This document shows positions 1 through 7,843 of a stretch of DNA of 49,101 nucleotides, one piece after another (the stretch's first letter is position 1; the number at the start of each line of letters is the position of its first letter). Source of the DNA: Gomphosphaeria aponina SAG 52.96 = DSM 107014 (GTDB lineage: Bacteria > Cyanobacteriota > Cyanobacteriia > Cyanobacteriales > Gomphosphaeriaceae); contig JADQBC010000004.1 of NCBI GenBank assembly GCA_016903655.1, positions 1-49,101 of the forward strand, read 5' to 3'. The position numbers were made by a program, and so were the translations under genes. Below the pieces are notes generated by a model that was not told the DNA's origin, made no database searches, and saw nothing but the letters and a program-made list of their open reading frames with translations.

Positions 1-289
1 ATAAAATTTGGTCTTCAATAATTAAATCACTGGCACTTTTTTTTCTTATTTAAAAAATGATTTTTGACAATTTTTACCTTTGAAAAGTTGTTAACTTAAT
101 ACCCGTAAAGCGTTTGAACTCTTCTGAGCTGAAATTTTTGAGTTTTTCGTATTTCATAAATTTAGCTTATTTATCTGAATTTTTTCAATTATATCTTAAT
201 TTTGACTCGAATGAACGCACTCATGTCTAATGAGCGAAACTAATTATTAGAGCAAAAGCAAGAAGTCTAAATTAGTGAGTGTGATTTAA

Positions 290-317
290 ATAGACCAATG
301 AGTGCTCATTGGTCTAT
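290..317. terminator. Perfect 12-bp hairpin, possible terminator
   Basis: ATAGACCAATGA is followed by the loop GTGC and the exact reverse complement. Read on the minus strand the stem is followed by TTTAAAT, a short T-rich run, so it could end a minus-strand transcript coming from pdhB or from the structured region to its right. Read on the plus strand there is no T-tract. Terminator function is inferred from structure only. Confidence 0.35.
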
Positions 318-357
318 AATCTCCCTTACCCGCCTCTACATTTTTAAAAGATAATTG

Positions 358-555
358 GGGCACCTAGTATTTTCCTAGACAAATGTGGACATAAGCCTAG
401 AAACCTAATTCCTCGGTGACTAATTAGGATTTTTACTAACCCGTCTGGTGCCTTACTCGTAAAGCAGGAAAATGTTACGCCCATATAACATGGGTGAGGA
501 TACCCTCTGGGACTTTCATTACTAAGGAAAGTCGAACTTTTGTTAAAGTTCCATT
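358..555. ncRNA. Candidate structured RNA region
   Basis: Several hairpins follow each other. GGCACC (359) can pair with GGTGCC (about 448). CCTAATT and AATTAGG flank an 11-nt loop near 401-425. CCCAT/ATGGG lies near 481-495. GACTTTC/GAAAGTC lies near 512-534, and an AACTTT/AAAGTT hairpin follows directly. This density of perfect stems in a gene-free stretch suggests a folded transcript or the remnant of a mobile element. It matches no RNA family recognised here (not tRNA, tmRNA, SRP or RNase P RNA by their usual signatures). Strand is undetermined. Confidence 0.25.
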
Positions 556-588
556 ACACTTCCAAAAATCCATCTGGTTCTTGGGTAG

Positions 589-718
589 TAAGTAATTAGA
601 CAAAATTAATTACATGGGTGAGGGCGGGTTTTGAACAATCAATTTTTGTTGTGCAACATAGGTTATCCCTAAACCCGCCCCTACAGAAATTGTCTAAATA
701 ATTTTGCCTACTTACTTA
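589..718. mobile_element. MITE-like element, family A copy 1
   Basis: A 130-bp element whose ends form imperfect terminal inverted repeats of about 24 bp (3 mismatches), each starting TAAGTA and containing CAAAATTA. The inner part has a GGGCGGGTTT...AAACCCGCCC inverted repeat. A copy of identical length with only three differences lies at 7256-7385, and a diverged inverted copy lies at 45661-45791. It has no coding capacity, so it would have to be moved in trans by a transposase elsewhere. A target-site duplication is not clear. Confidence 0.75.
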
Positions 719-811
719 TGGTGATTAGGAATCCTTACAAATCATTATGACTCATTTTTGAGAAAAAACCAACCCTTTTTAAATAGGAAACTGCGGGTTA
801 GCCAAAACAGC

Positions 812-1795
812 TCAAACGCCCACGGCTACCATTTTTTGTACCGCCTCAACAATTTGCTGAGGTTGAACAATAGTGAGTCTTTCCAGTGTGCCATTATAAG
901 GGGTAGGGATATCTTGAGAAGCTAACCGTAAAACAGGAGCATCTAACTCATCAAATAGTTGATCATTAATCGACGCAGTTAATTCTGCGCCAATACCCCC
1001 AGTCTTCATACATTCTTCAACAATAATTACCCGATGAGTTTTGCACACTGAGGAGCCAATGGTTTCCATATCCAGGGGTTTGAGAGAGATCAAATCAATA
1101 ATTTCTGGATTAAATCCCTCTTTTTCCAACTGTTTGAGCGCTTGGAGACAATGGTGACGCATTCGCGAGTAGGTTAAAATGGTTACATCTGTTCCAGGAT
1201 GGACAATTTCTGCTTTATTTAAAGGCAGTAAGTATTCCGTTTCTGGCAGATGTTCCTTCAAATTGTAAAGCAAAACGTGTTCAAAAAATAGAACAGGATT
1301 ATCATCGCGGATGGCGGATTTGAGTAAGCCTTTCGCATTATAGGGAGTGGAACAGGCAACTATTTTTAAGCCAGGAACCCCCTGAAAATAAGCTTCTAAA
1401 CGCTGGGAATGTTCCGCCCCCAACTGTCGCCCCACACCACCAGGGCCGCGAATGACCACAGGAATTTTGAAATTCCCTCCAGAAGTGTAACGTAACATAC
1501 CAGCATTATTAGCGATTTGGTTAAAGGCTAAGAGCAAAAAGCCCATATTCATCCCTTCAATAATGGGGCGTAAACCTGTTATTGCTGCACCAACAGCCAT
1601 TCCTGTAAAGCTATTTTCCGCGATCGGCGTATCCAAAACTCGCAAATCACCATATTTTTTGTAGAGGTCTTTAGTTACTTTATAAGAACCACCATAGTGA
1701 CCTACATCTTCACCTAACACAAATACAGCATCATCCCGCGCCATCTCTTCATCAATGGCTTGACGTAGAGCGTTGAATAACAGAGTTTCTGTCAT
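812..1795 (-). CDS. pdhB: Pyruvate dehydrogenase E1 component, beta subunit
   Basis: This is the 327-residue beta subunit of the E1 heterotetramer, which decarboxylates pyruvate with thiamine diphosphate and acetylates the E2 lipoyl group to feed acetyl-CoA synthesis in the cytoplasm. Family hallmarks are visible: [10 protein letters not shown] near residue 28, [10 protein letters not shown] with the conserved Glu (about 60) that activates the cofactor in the alpha partner, [15 protein letters not shown] in the middle, and the C-terminal transketolase domain with VEECMKTGG. Length is normal for the family. ATG at 1795 is preceded by GGAG five bases away. In cyanobacteria the alpha subunit is normally encoded elsewhere, and none is present in this window. 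Confidence 0.96.
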   Translation of the reverse strand: MTETLLFNALRQAIDEEMARDDAVFVLGEDVGHYGGSYKVTKDLYKKYGDLRVLDTPIAENSFTGMAVGAAITGLRPIIEGMNMGFLLLAFNQIANNAGMLRYTSGGNFKIPVVIRGPGGVGRQLGAEHSQRLEAYFQGVPGLKIVACSTPYNAKGLLKSAIRDDNPVLFFEHVLLYNLKEHLPETEYLLPLNKAEIVHPGTDVTILTYSRMRHHCLQALKQLEKEGFNPEIIDLISLKPLDMETIGSSVCKTHRVIIVEECMKTGGIGAELTASINDQLFDELDAPVLRLASQDIPTPYNGTLERLTIVQPQQIVEAVQKMVAVGV

Positions 1796-2059
1796 GTTTT
1801 CTCCAATTTAAACGAATCGTAATTATAAGCTATTATTCTAAGTCTTGAATGCCCTCACTGCGAATTGGAAAAGAGTCATGGCAAAAATAATTCTTGCTTA
1901 AATTATTTTTCACAAACAATACATGAATAGAACTAAAAATTGGTATTCTTACTTGTAGAGGAAAAAAAATAACCAATTAACTTATACAAAACTTATACGT
2001 TAAAACAAATCTGCCTGTTGGATGATGAAAGAGTAAGCAAAAAAATTTTAGAGGTCCCG

Positions 2060-2872
2060 ATGAGCCAGGTCAAAATCCTCAATATCTGGATACACAATTT
2101 AACTATGACAGAACTGATAGAAAAGCTGAGTCAGACTGGAGGATTTGTGGTGACACCCAACGTGGATCATATGGTAAAACTCCAAAAGGATAATGAGTTG
2201 CTTGTTGCATATCACCTCCGAGATACCTATCGCGTCTGTGATAGTAAAATCCTGGAATATACATCAAAATTTTTAGGAAACCCAATTAAAGAAAAGATTT
2301 CTGGGTCTGATTTATTTCCAGCTTTCTATAATTACCATAAAGAAAATGAAGATATTAAAATATTTTTGTTAGGAGCAGCCGAAGGAGTAGCCAGGAAAGC
2401 GCAAATAAAGATTAATGAAAAAGTAGGACGGGAAATAGTTGTAGATACTTACTCACCTTCTGAGGGCTTTGAAAATAATGAGTCAGAGTGCCAGAAAATT
2501 GTTACTAGAATTAATGAATCTGGTGCAACAGTACTTGCAGTTGGTTTGGGAGCGCCAAAACAAGAAAAATGGATCGCCAAGTATAAAAATCAGTTAACAA
2601 CTGTTAAGGTGTTTTTGGCGATCGGTGCTACTATTGATTTTGAAGCTGGTTGTAAACCACGTTGTCCTAAGTGGATGAGCGAGGTAGGACTGGAATGGTT
2701 ATACAGGTTGAGTTGTGAACCTCACCGCCTCTCGAAAAGATATTTGGTAGAGAGTTTGCCCTTTTTTTGGCTGGTGTTGCTCCAGAAACTTAACCGCTAC
2801 CCAGAACCTGAACTACCCTGCATCCCGTTCAGTTTTTGTCCATCGACTTTGACGTTGAAAGAAGAAAGCTAA
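2060..2872 (+). CDS. WecG/TagA/CpsF family glycosyltransferase
   Basis: A 270-residue GT26-family enzyme. This family transfers N-acetylmannosamine-type or related sugars onto a lipid-linked acceptor in cell-surface polysaccharide synthesis. Visible hallmarks are TPNVDHMVKLQKD near the N terminus, AVGLGAPKQEKWI in the middle, and IGATIDFEAG...PKWM...GLEWLYRL...EPHRL...RYL near the C terminus. The usual acidic-Gly segment is modified to VCDSKILEYTSK. The start chosen is ATG 2060, which has AGAGG five bases upstream; an in-frame TTG at 2018 would add 14 residues without a better site. The last 60 bp overlap the convergent GT2 gene, and the tail past QKLNRYPEPE looks like a non-conserved extension. 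Confidence 0.88.
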   Translation: MSQVKILNIWIHNLTMTELIEKLSQTGGFVVTPNVDHMVKLQKDNELLVAYHLRDTYRVCDSKILEYTSKFLGNPIKEKISGSDLFPAFYNYHKENEDIKIFLLGAAEGVARKAQIKINEKVGREIVVDTYSPSEGFENNESECQKIVTRINESGATVLAVGLGAPKQEKWIAKYKNQLTTVKVFLAIGATIDFEAGCKPRCPKWMSEVGLEWLYRLSCEPHRLSKRYLVESLPFFWLVLLQKLNRYPEPELPCIPFSFCPSTLTLKEES

Positions 2873-3997
2873 ATACAGGGGAAATTTCCAAAGAACATAG
2901 AAGGGGGCACTCAAAAGCGTCACAAGAGAAATATTATTGCGCCCAAACTTCGCCCAAGCAATAAAAATGGCAAGAAAAATCAGTATGCCCACCCAGGCAA
3001 AGATGATAAATGGAATAAAAGAGACTCCAATAGTAGTTGCTAGGAGAGCGCTACCCGTAGCAAATAACCAGAAGATGAGAAATAAAGAGAGGGGAGGAAT
3101 AAATAACTCTAAGGCGATCGCCACTAAATCCCATCTTTTTTGCCTGAATGCAGCCCGTAGTAAACGGGGAGTTTCGGTTAATATGGTTTCGATATGACCA
3201 TGTTCCCAGCGAGAGCGTTGACTTTTAGCAAATTGCTGCTCCATCAAACGGCCAGTAACTTGTCCAGAATGGCAATGTAGGGGAGGATAACCAGCGATCG
3301 CCAAATCTAAACCCAGCTGCATATCATCAACTGTTTTGCTATTGGCAAAGGATACTTGATTAATGATTTCCCAGGGAAAGGCCATTCCAGAACCAGTCAG
3401 TAAACAAGGTAGCCCCAGTCGAGCTAACCCCACCTGGCGCACCGAATTTTTCACTACCAATGCTAAAGCGGAAACTGCATCTTTAGGTGTGGGGTTAGGC
3501 GGTACATCCATTAAATATATCCCTTGGACTGGTCTAGTATTTTTCCATGCTACTCGAGCAATCCTATCAATAGTATTTTCCTCAACGATACAGTCTGCAT
3601 CCACCATTACCACAACATCTGGGGGCTGAGACTCTAGATATCGCAACCCAAAATCCACTGCATAACCTTTGCCACGGAGATCAGGATTTTCTCTTTCTAT
3701 CACACTCACCCCTTCGAGTTTACGGGCGATTGCCGCCGTCTCGTCGGTGCAGTTATCAGCAATAGTGATAAGGCGATCGCCTGAATTTAACTGTGGTAAT
3801 ATTGATTTCAATGTTCTAGCTATGCCTGCCGACTCATTGTGAGCTGGGACTAAAACAGCAATACTCGATGGTCTTTCCCCTATTGTGTCAGCAGGAAAGG
3901 GAAAAAGTGCCGCCAAACATTCTATCAAAAGAACTACACTTGGAACTAGCAAAACTCCTGCAATCAGCAGCAATATGATTTCAATCAGTATAGTCAT
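2813..3997 (-). CDS. Membrane-bound family 2 glycosyltransferase
   Basis: A 394-residue processive-type GT2 enzyme. A hydrophobic segment at residues 2-30 anchors the N terminus. The catalytic GT-A domain has VLVPAHNES (48-56), the nucleotide-sugar aspartate in IADNCTDET, the metal-binding VDADC (DxD at 133-135), and a QRSRWEHG motif of the Q/RxxRW type seen in polysaccharide synthases. Two hydrophobic segments follow near residues 290-350, then a final membrane stretch and a basic tail ending RTERDAG-like. It probably builds or extends a surface or exopolysaccharide at the inner membrane; the substrate is unknown. It converges on the WecG-like gene and overlaps its end. Confidence 0.88.
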   Translation of the reverse strand: MTILIEIILLLIAGVLLVPSVVLLIECLAALFPFPADTIGERPSSIAVLVPAHNESAGIARTLKSILPQLNSGDRLITIADNCTDETAAIARKLEGVSVIERENPDLRGKGYAVDFGLRYLESQPPDVVVMVDADCIVEENTIDRIARVAWKNTRPVQGIYLMDVPPNPTPKDAVSALALVVKNSVRQVGLARLGLPCLLTGSGMAFPWEIINQVSFANSKTVDDMQLGLDLAIAGYPPLHCHSGQVTGRLMEQQFAKSQRSRWEHGHIETILTETPRLLRAAFRQKRWDLVAIALELFIPPLSLFLIFWLFATGSALLATTIGVSFIPFIIFAWVGILIFLAIFIAWAKFGRNNISLVTLLSAPFYVLWKFPLYLAFFFQRQSRWTKTERDAG

Positions 3998-4065
3998 TGG
4001 CTTATTGTTTGTTGTTCATTTTTGACTATCAACTATTAGCTTATCCTAGGTTATAAATTATCTCG

Positions 4066-4105
4066 TTACAAAAAATACTAACCCAACTCAAACCCTCTCC
4101 CCACT
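4066..4105. repeat. 40-bp dispersed repeat, shared with the MITE at 15929
   Basis: The stretch running TTACAAAAAATACTAACC to CTCTCCCCACT is the reverse complement of the interior of the element at 15929-16044 (about 15976-16015). The flanking GGCGTTGCTG ends are absent here, so this is either a fragment of such an element or an independent copy of its core. It lies in the 127-bp gap between the GT2 gene start and the cupB-like gene end. Confidence 0.6.
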
Positions 4106-4124
4106 TTCTGTAGCCTAACTGTTA

Positions 4125-5255
4125 TTACAGATTAACAGTTTCTAGTCTGCTAGTAGTAAAACGACTCAACCAATTTTCCAAATAAACACGATTTGCCTTT
4201 TGCTGTTCAAGATCAGAAGTATGCAAAGGAAAAGGAGCTAAACCTTGAATTGCTGCCGTAGTCACACAAAACATTGACTTTTGGAAACTCTCACAAATTT
4301 GCACCAACAAATCATCTTCTTTTCTAATGCGTTGAAGATAAATTTTATGAAGATATTCTGGAAGAAAATGACGCATATCTTGCATTAACAGAGTAGGAGG
4401 AATCCCCGCACCACCTATAGGTAAAGGATCTGCATACAAAGCCCCATAATTAAACATCTCTTGGTCATAAGGAATTTGGTAAGCTTGAGCATTATAAGAA
4501 ACTGTCCCAGGAAAAGGAGTTCCCCGAAAGAAAATTGCTTCTACATAAGGAACTGCCGTATCTTTGAGAAAAGTCAAATTAGCAGCTTCAGGAATCAATT
4601 CATAAACCTCATCTTTCACCTTAACCCTGTAAGTTATCCGTTTATTTGCCGCTTCTACCAAACCATTTAAAATATGTTCTACCACTTGGGGAATAGACTT
4701 AATTTCCCCCTGATCATAGCGGTCAGAAAGACTACCGAACATATCACTCATCACCCGCCAAAATTGACCCAAACCGCTATAATAAGCCATCTGGCGCATT
4801 TGTTCAGGCAAAAAATCATGAAAGATTTTATCCAAACCTAAAATCAACAAATTATTTTTAAACTTAGCAGCAATTAACTTTTTTACAACTTGATGAAATT
4901 GGGGGGAATCCAGATAAATATCTAAACCACCTCCACCATGCCAAAACATCGTCTTCATACAATATTCTGCATATTCAAAATTTATTCTATCATGCCACCA
5001 GTGACGTAGTAATCTCTTGAAAGAAACTTCTCCATTAAAATATTTAAAAAAGGGAAAAAACACCAAAAACTGATGATCAGCGATATAACATAAGTTATTA
5101 GAATAGGCATCTAAAACCACACCATAACTTTTAAGAATGCCAACAACTTCTAAAACATTTTCTGGAGAATCATTAAGTAAACCATCCCCAGATTCTAAGC
5201 GATGAATATACTCAGCTAAAGGATGTTTAGACGGTTCAATTGTTACACTTACCAT
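4125..5255 (-). CDS. cupB: CO2 hydration protein of NDH-1MS' (CupB/ChpX type)
   Basis: A 376-residue member of the CupA/CupB (ChpY/ChpX) family. These soluble-side subunits of specialised NDH-1 complexes convert CO2 to bicarbonate in a vectorial, carbonic-anhydrase-like reaction at the thylakoid membrane. The family signature YADPLPIGGAGIPPTLLMQ is intact, as are SYNAQAYQIPYDQ and HWWHDRIN (residues 85-92), the conserved His/Arg region linked with metal binding in this family. The loop before HWWHDRIN is shorter than in the family members recalled, which explains the modest length. Assignment to CupB rather than CupA rests on linkage to the ndhF/ndhD pair beside ccmK and on the absence of cupS. 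ATG 5255 is preferred over a TTG at 5270 because GGAG lies 9 bases upstream. It is separated from ndhD by the GHKL ATPase gene. Confidence 0.88.
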   Translation of the reverse strand: MVSVTIEPSKHPLAEYIHRLESGDGLLNDSPENVLEVVGILKSYGVVLDAYSNNLCYIADHQFLVFFPFFKYFNGEVSFKRLLRHWWHDRINFEYAEYCMKTMFWHGGGGLDIYLDSPQFHQVVKKLIAAKFKNNLLILGLDKIFHDFLPEQMRQMAYYSGLGQFWRVMSDMFGSLSDRYDQGEIKSIPQVVEHILNGLVEAANKRITYRVKVKDEVYELIPEAANLTFLKDTAVPYVEAIFFRGTPFPGTVSYNAQAYQIPYDQEMFNYGALYADPLPIGGAGIPPTLLMQDMRHFLPEYLHKIYLQRIRKEDDLLVQICESFQKSMFCVTTAAIQGLAPFPLHTSDLEQQKANRVYLENWLSRFTTSRLETVNL

Positions 5256-5296
5256 AAAAACTTTCTCCAATTATTAAGTTAATATTTAAATTAAAC

Positions 5297-5317
5297 ATCT
5301 CCAGACAAGCTGGAGAT
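5297..5317. terminator. 8-bp stem hairpin between the GHKL ATPase and cupB
   Basis: ATCTCCAG, loop ACAAG, then CTGGAGAT. On the plus strand it is followed by TTCTCTTTTT, a good T-tract, but no plus-strand gene ends here. On the minus strand, where the ATPase gene ends 9 bases upstream, it is followed by GTTTAATTT. It may end or weaken transcription from the ATPase gene into cupB. Confidence 0.5.
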
Positions 5318-5325
5318 TTCTCTTT

Positions 5326-7002
5326 TTACACCTTAAATTTTTCTTTCAATTTGAGAAAGTTTTTCTCGTAAAATTCCGAGATTTCACTATCTAGTTCATC
5401 CTTCGTAATAGCTCGATTTTTGAAGGCATTTATTTCCCTAACCAGACATTCAGCTATGTGCATAGATAGTAAAAATGGATCAGATTCATTTTCTAATTTT
5501 TTAAACTTTTTATTTCCCGAATTGATTAAGATTTTCAAATTTACGAAATCAGAAATTCTAGAAGCCTTATTTTCCTGACCTTCCCCAAAATCCATAATGA
5601 TATAATTTAATATTTTTAACTCTTGAGTTTGACTTTTTTGTTCTGGAGGTTGTTTTTTCTTCCACCATTGATTCTGATTAAGTGTTTGAGGTGAAGCTGT
5701 TTTATTGGGATCAAATGTCACTGTACTATGCGCTTCTAAAGCGCTATCTAAAATAGCTTTCCTTATACCTAAATTAGGCTTTGTTAATCTTTCTTTTCTA
5801 TTTGTCTTAACAACTAAAAGATTTTCATCTATATCTGTGGAGTCAATTAATATTTCAGATATATCCATAACCATTTGATCTATTTTTTCATTTTTCTGCT
5901 CTTCTCCTAGTTGAATATATGCTCTTATACAATCTATAATTGTTCTATATGTATGCTTTAAGAACGGTCTTGTTATGGGATGATCATCTCTTAGAAAATG
6001 GTGCGATAAATCTTTTGCTGGCATTCCTGTAGTATCAAGCACCGAACTAAGATCTGAGCAAATTACAAAACCGATCATTTTTCTAAATGCTTGCAAGACA
6101 CTTTCTTGTATTTCTACTTTTTGCCCAGCTTCTTTAGATATATCTTGATAAACTTCGTATATCAATTCATTATTTGTCAAATTAAAATCGCCAATCTTAA
6201 CTTCCGAAACTATCTCCACTGATTTTAATGGATGATCTTTAACCAAATCCAAGCTCGGCAACATAGATAACTTAAATTCTACTTCAGACCTTTTCTTTTC
6301 TCCGTAAAAATTGTACTCAAAACTCGACTTTAGCTTGGGTAAATTATTACCAGGAAGTCTGTAGTCAAAATCCAGACTTGAACCGTTTAAGAAAATTTGA
6401 AAGTTTTTGTTTTCCGCTTTCAGTTTTGAAACCAAGAACCCAAAAAATGTCTTAAGTTCATTTGTTATTGCTGGAATCTGATTTGTTTCATAAAATTTGG
6501 CATTAATTGAATTAATTGTTATTTTTGTTCCCGTCTCCGCCTCAACTGGAGAATCAGAATAATTAACTTCCAGTATTTCAGGAACATATTCATCTAAAAA
6601 TTCATTATTTCTTGGCTTGTAGTTGATTTTGAACGCCTTGCGATTCTTATTCTTCGTTTCTATTGTCCAATCTATTTCTCCATCTTTTGATAATTTGTCA
6701 TTAGAAAGTTTACCTCCAATTCCCATACGTCCCAGTCTGATGCCAGCGCCCCCTGTATTATCATAAGAATTTCCAAAGACAAAATACTTATCAAAAGCAT
6801 TCATTCCATGAGTATCATCTAGATCATCAAAACCTATCCCATCATCCTCAATAGTTATTTTTTCTTTGATCTCAATTTTGACGTATGTTGCTAGGTTTTG
6901 GATAGAATTTTTAATTAATTCAGTAAAAGCCTGCGGTATATTTACCGTAGATTGAAGCACAGCGCTCAGGTGCGATCCAGTTCTGATTCTAATCTTTTTC
7001 AT
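5326..7002 (-). CDS. GHKL (Hsp90-like) ATPase domain protein, orphan
   Basis: A 558-residue soluble protein with an N-terminal GHKL ATP-binding fold. The N box is ELIKNSI (E28, N32), box G1 is EDDGIGF (53-58), and box G2 is GRMGIGGK (91-98), as in Hsp90/MutL/MORC-type ATPases. There is no histidine-kinase dimerisation domain, transmembrane segment or MutL signature. The C-terminal half is not recognised; it includes a basic Gln-rich stretch (QNQWWKKKQPPEQKSQTQ) and ends in charged helices. Such stand-alone GHKL proteins often occur among phage-defence or other accessory genes, but no partner gene is next to it. Base composition is more AT-rich than the neighbours and it splits the ndhF-ndhD-cupB cluster, which suggests acquisition. 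The start is well set: AAAGGAG lies 7 bases before ATG. Its biological role is unknown. Confidence 0.8.
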   Translation of the reverse strand: MKKIRIRTGSHLSAVLQSTVNIPQAFTELIKNSIQNLATYVKIEIKEKITIEDDGIGFDDLDDTHGMNAFDKYFVFGNSYDNTGGAGIRLGRMGIGGKLSNDKLSKDGEIDWTIETKNKNRKAFKINYKPRNNEFLDEYVPEILEVNYSDSPVEAETGTKITINSINAKFYETNQIPAITNELKTFFGFLVSKLKAENKNFQIFLNGSSLDFDYRLPGNNLPKLKSSFEYNFYGEKKRSEVEFKLSMLPSLDLVKDHPLKSVEIVSEVKIGDFNLTNNELIYEVYQDISKEAGQKVEIQESVLQAFRKMIGFVICSDLSSVLDTTGMPAKDLSHHFLRDDHPITRPFLKHTYRTIIDCIRAYIQLGEEQKNEKIDQMVMDISEILIDSTDIDENLLVVKTNRKERLTKPNLGIRKAILDSALEAHSTVTFDPNKTASPQTLNQNQWWKKKQPPEQKSQTQELKILNYIIMDFGEGQENKASRISDFVNLKILINSGNKKFKKLENESDPFLLSMHIAECLVREINAFKNRAITKDELDSEISEFYEKNFLKLKEKFKV

Positions 7003-7143
7003 CTTCTATCTCCTTTCAATTTCTTAATGCTACCACACTTATCTCACTACTTGCCTACTTTTTAGATAACTGAGTCAATTTTTATCCCAACTAAGCATTA
7101 TACAATAGTCCTTAATAGTTTTGGTTATTTGTCAATGGTGATT

Positions 7144-7190
7144 CTCATCCCTAATCTCATCATAGTCCTCATTTAATTATGAGTATCACA
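7144..7190. repeat. Dispersed repeat family B, copy 1
   Basis: The core TCCTCATTTAATTATGAGTA forms a small hairpin (CTCAT/ATGAG-like arms). Related copies occur at 16153-16178, 25485-25534, 40141-40176 and 45792-45839, with a partial one near 31668-31687. Full copies run about 48 bp, from GTGATACTCATGATTAAAT to ATTATGGGTGAGG on the reverse strand. Confidence 0.65.
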
Positions 7191-7211
7191 TCAATATTTT
7201 TTAGACTAAAA

Positions 7212-7237
7212 CCCACCCTACATTTTTGTAGGGTGGG
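7212..7237. repeat. Hairpin, 11-bp stem, 4-nt loop
   Basis: CCCACCCTACA, TTTT, TGTAGGGTGGG is a perfect inverted repeat. Similar GTAGGGTGGGC palindromes are widespread intergenic repeats in cyanobacteria. It directly precedes the family A element at 7256. There is no T-tract on either side that would make it a clear terminator. Confidence 0.5.
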
Positions 7238-7255
7238 CTATGCCTACCATTGAGA

Positions 7256-7385
7256 TAAGTAATTAGACAAAATTAATTACATGGGTGAGGGCGGGTTTTG
7301 AACAATCAATTTTTGTTGTGCAACATAGGTGATCCCTAAACCCGCCCCTACAGAAATTGTATAAATAATTTTGCCTACCTACTTA
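7256..7385. mobile_element. MITE-like element, family A copy 2
   Basis: A 130-bp element differing from the copy at 589-718 at three positions, with the same imperfect 24-bp terminal inverted repeats and the same internal GGGCGGGTTT/AAACCCGCCC arms. Near identity across about 6.7 kb points to recent spread or gene conversion. It has no open reading frame of note. Confidence 0.75.
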
Positions 7386-7843
7386 ATATCTCTCATGTCA
7401 ATAGTTACTAATTTTGTGGACAAATACCCACTCAAGCTTTGTAAGGTTTAAGCCTTCATGTGTGAACTACACACCGCTCTATCAGCTTTCTACTTTTTTT
7501 AGAAGAGTTACCGACTACTTTTTTGATTACTCTAATTGAATAGCTATCCGCAAACAGTTGTTACTCGCTAGAACTCGTCAGATTTTCTGTAACACAGAAT
7601 TTATAACTAGGTTATTTCTATTGATTTACGGGTCATTGCCTCTTGAGTTTATTTTATTACTCTAGCTCAAACTAAAAAGAAAGTCAACCCCCTGGGAACT
7701 TTTCTATTAAAGTCAATAAAAGTCCATCAACTCTAAGTTCTTAATCAATACCATCTCTTTCTTTGCTCTAGATCATTTTCTCTGATGGCAAGTACATTAA
7801 CAGAAAAAATACGTCCCTACAGAGTTAGAGGGTAAACACACAA

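Larger units (their letters stand above)
1..811. other. Non-coding region before pdhB 3' end
   Basis: No convincing gene is seen here. The region is AT-rich at its left end. It holds a perfect 12-bp hairpin (290-317), a stretch of consecutive potential stem-loops (about 358-555) and a 130-bp MITE-like element (589-718). No tRNA T-loop signature was found by eye. It follows the 3' end of pdhB, which is on the minus strand, so part of it may be pdhB 3' UTR or a separate small RNA. Confidence 0.6.
7003..7843. other. 841-bp gene-free stretch with repeats
   Basis: No gene is supported here. It contains a dispersed repeat (7144-7190), an 11-bp stem hairpin (7212-7237) and a MITE-like element (7256-7385). 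The right part (7386-7843) shows no recognisable feature. It lies directly downstream of ndhD, where cupB would be expected if the operon were intact. Confidence 0.6.

Noticed and set aside
1..811. tRNA or tmRNA in the left gene-free region
   Set aside because: No T-loop (GGTTCRANNC) or acceptor pairing was found, and the stems seen do not form a cloverleaf.
812..3997. An exopolysaccharide gene cluster including pdhB
   Set aside because: pdhB is a housekeeping gene on the other strand from the WecG-like gene, and only two glycosyltransferases are present, without polymerase, flippase or export genes.
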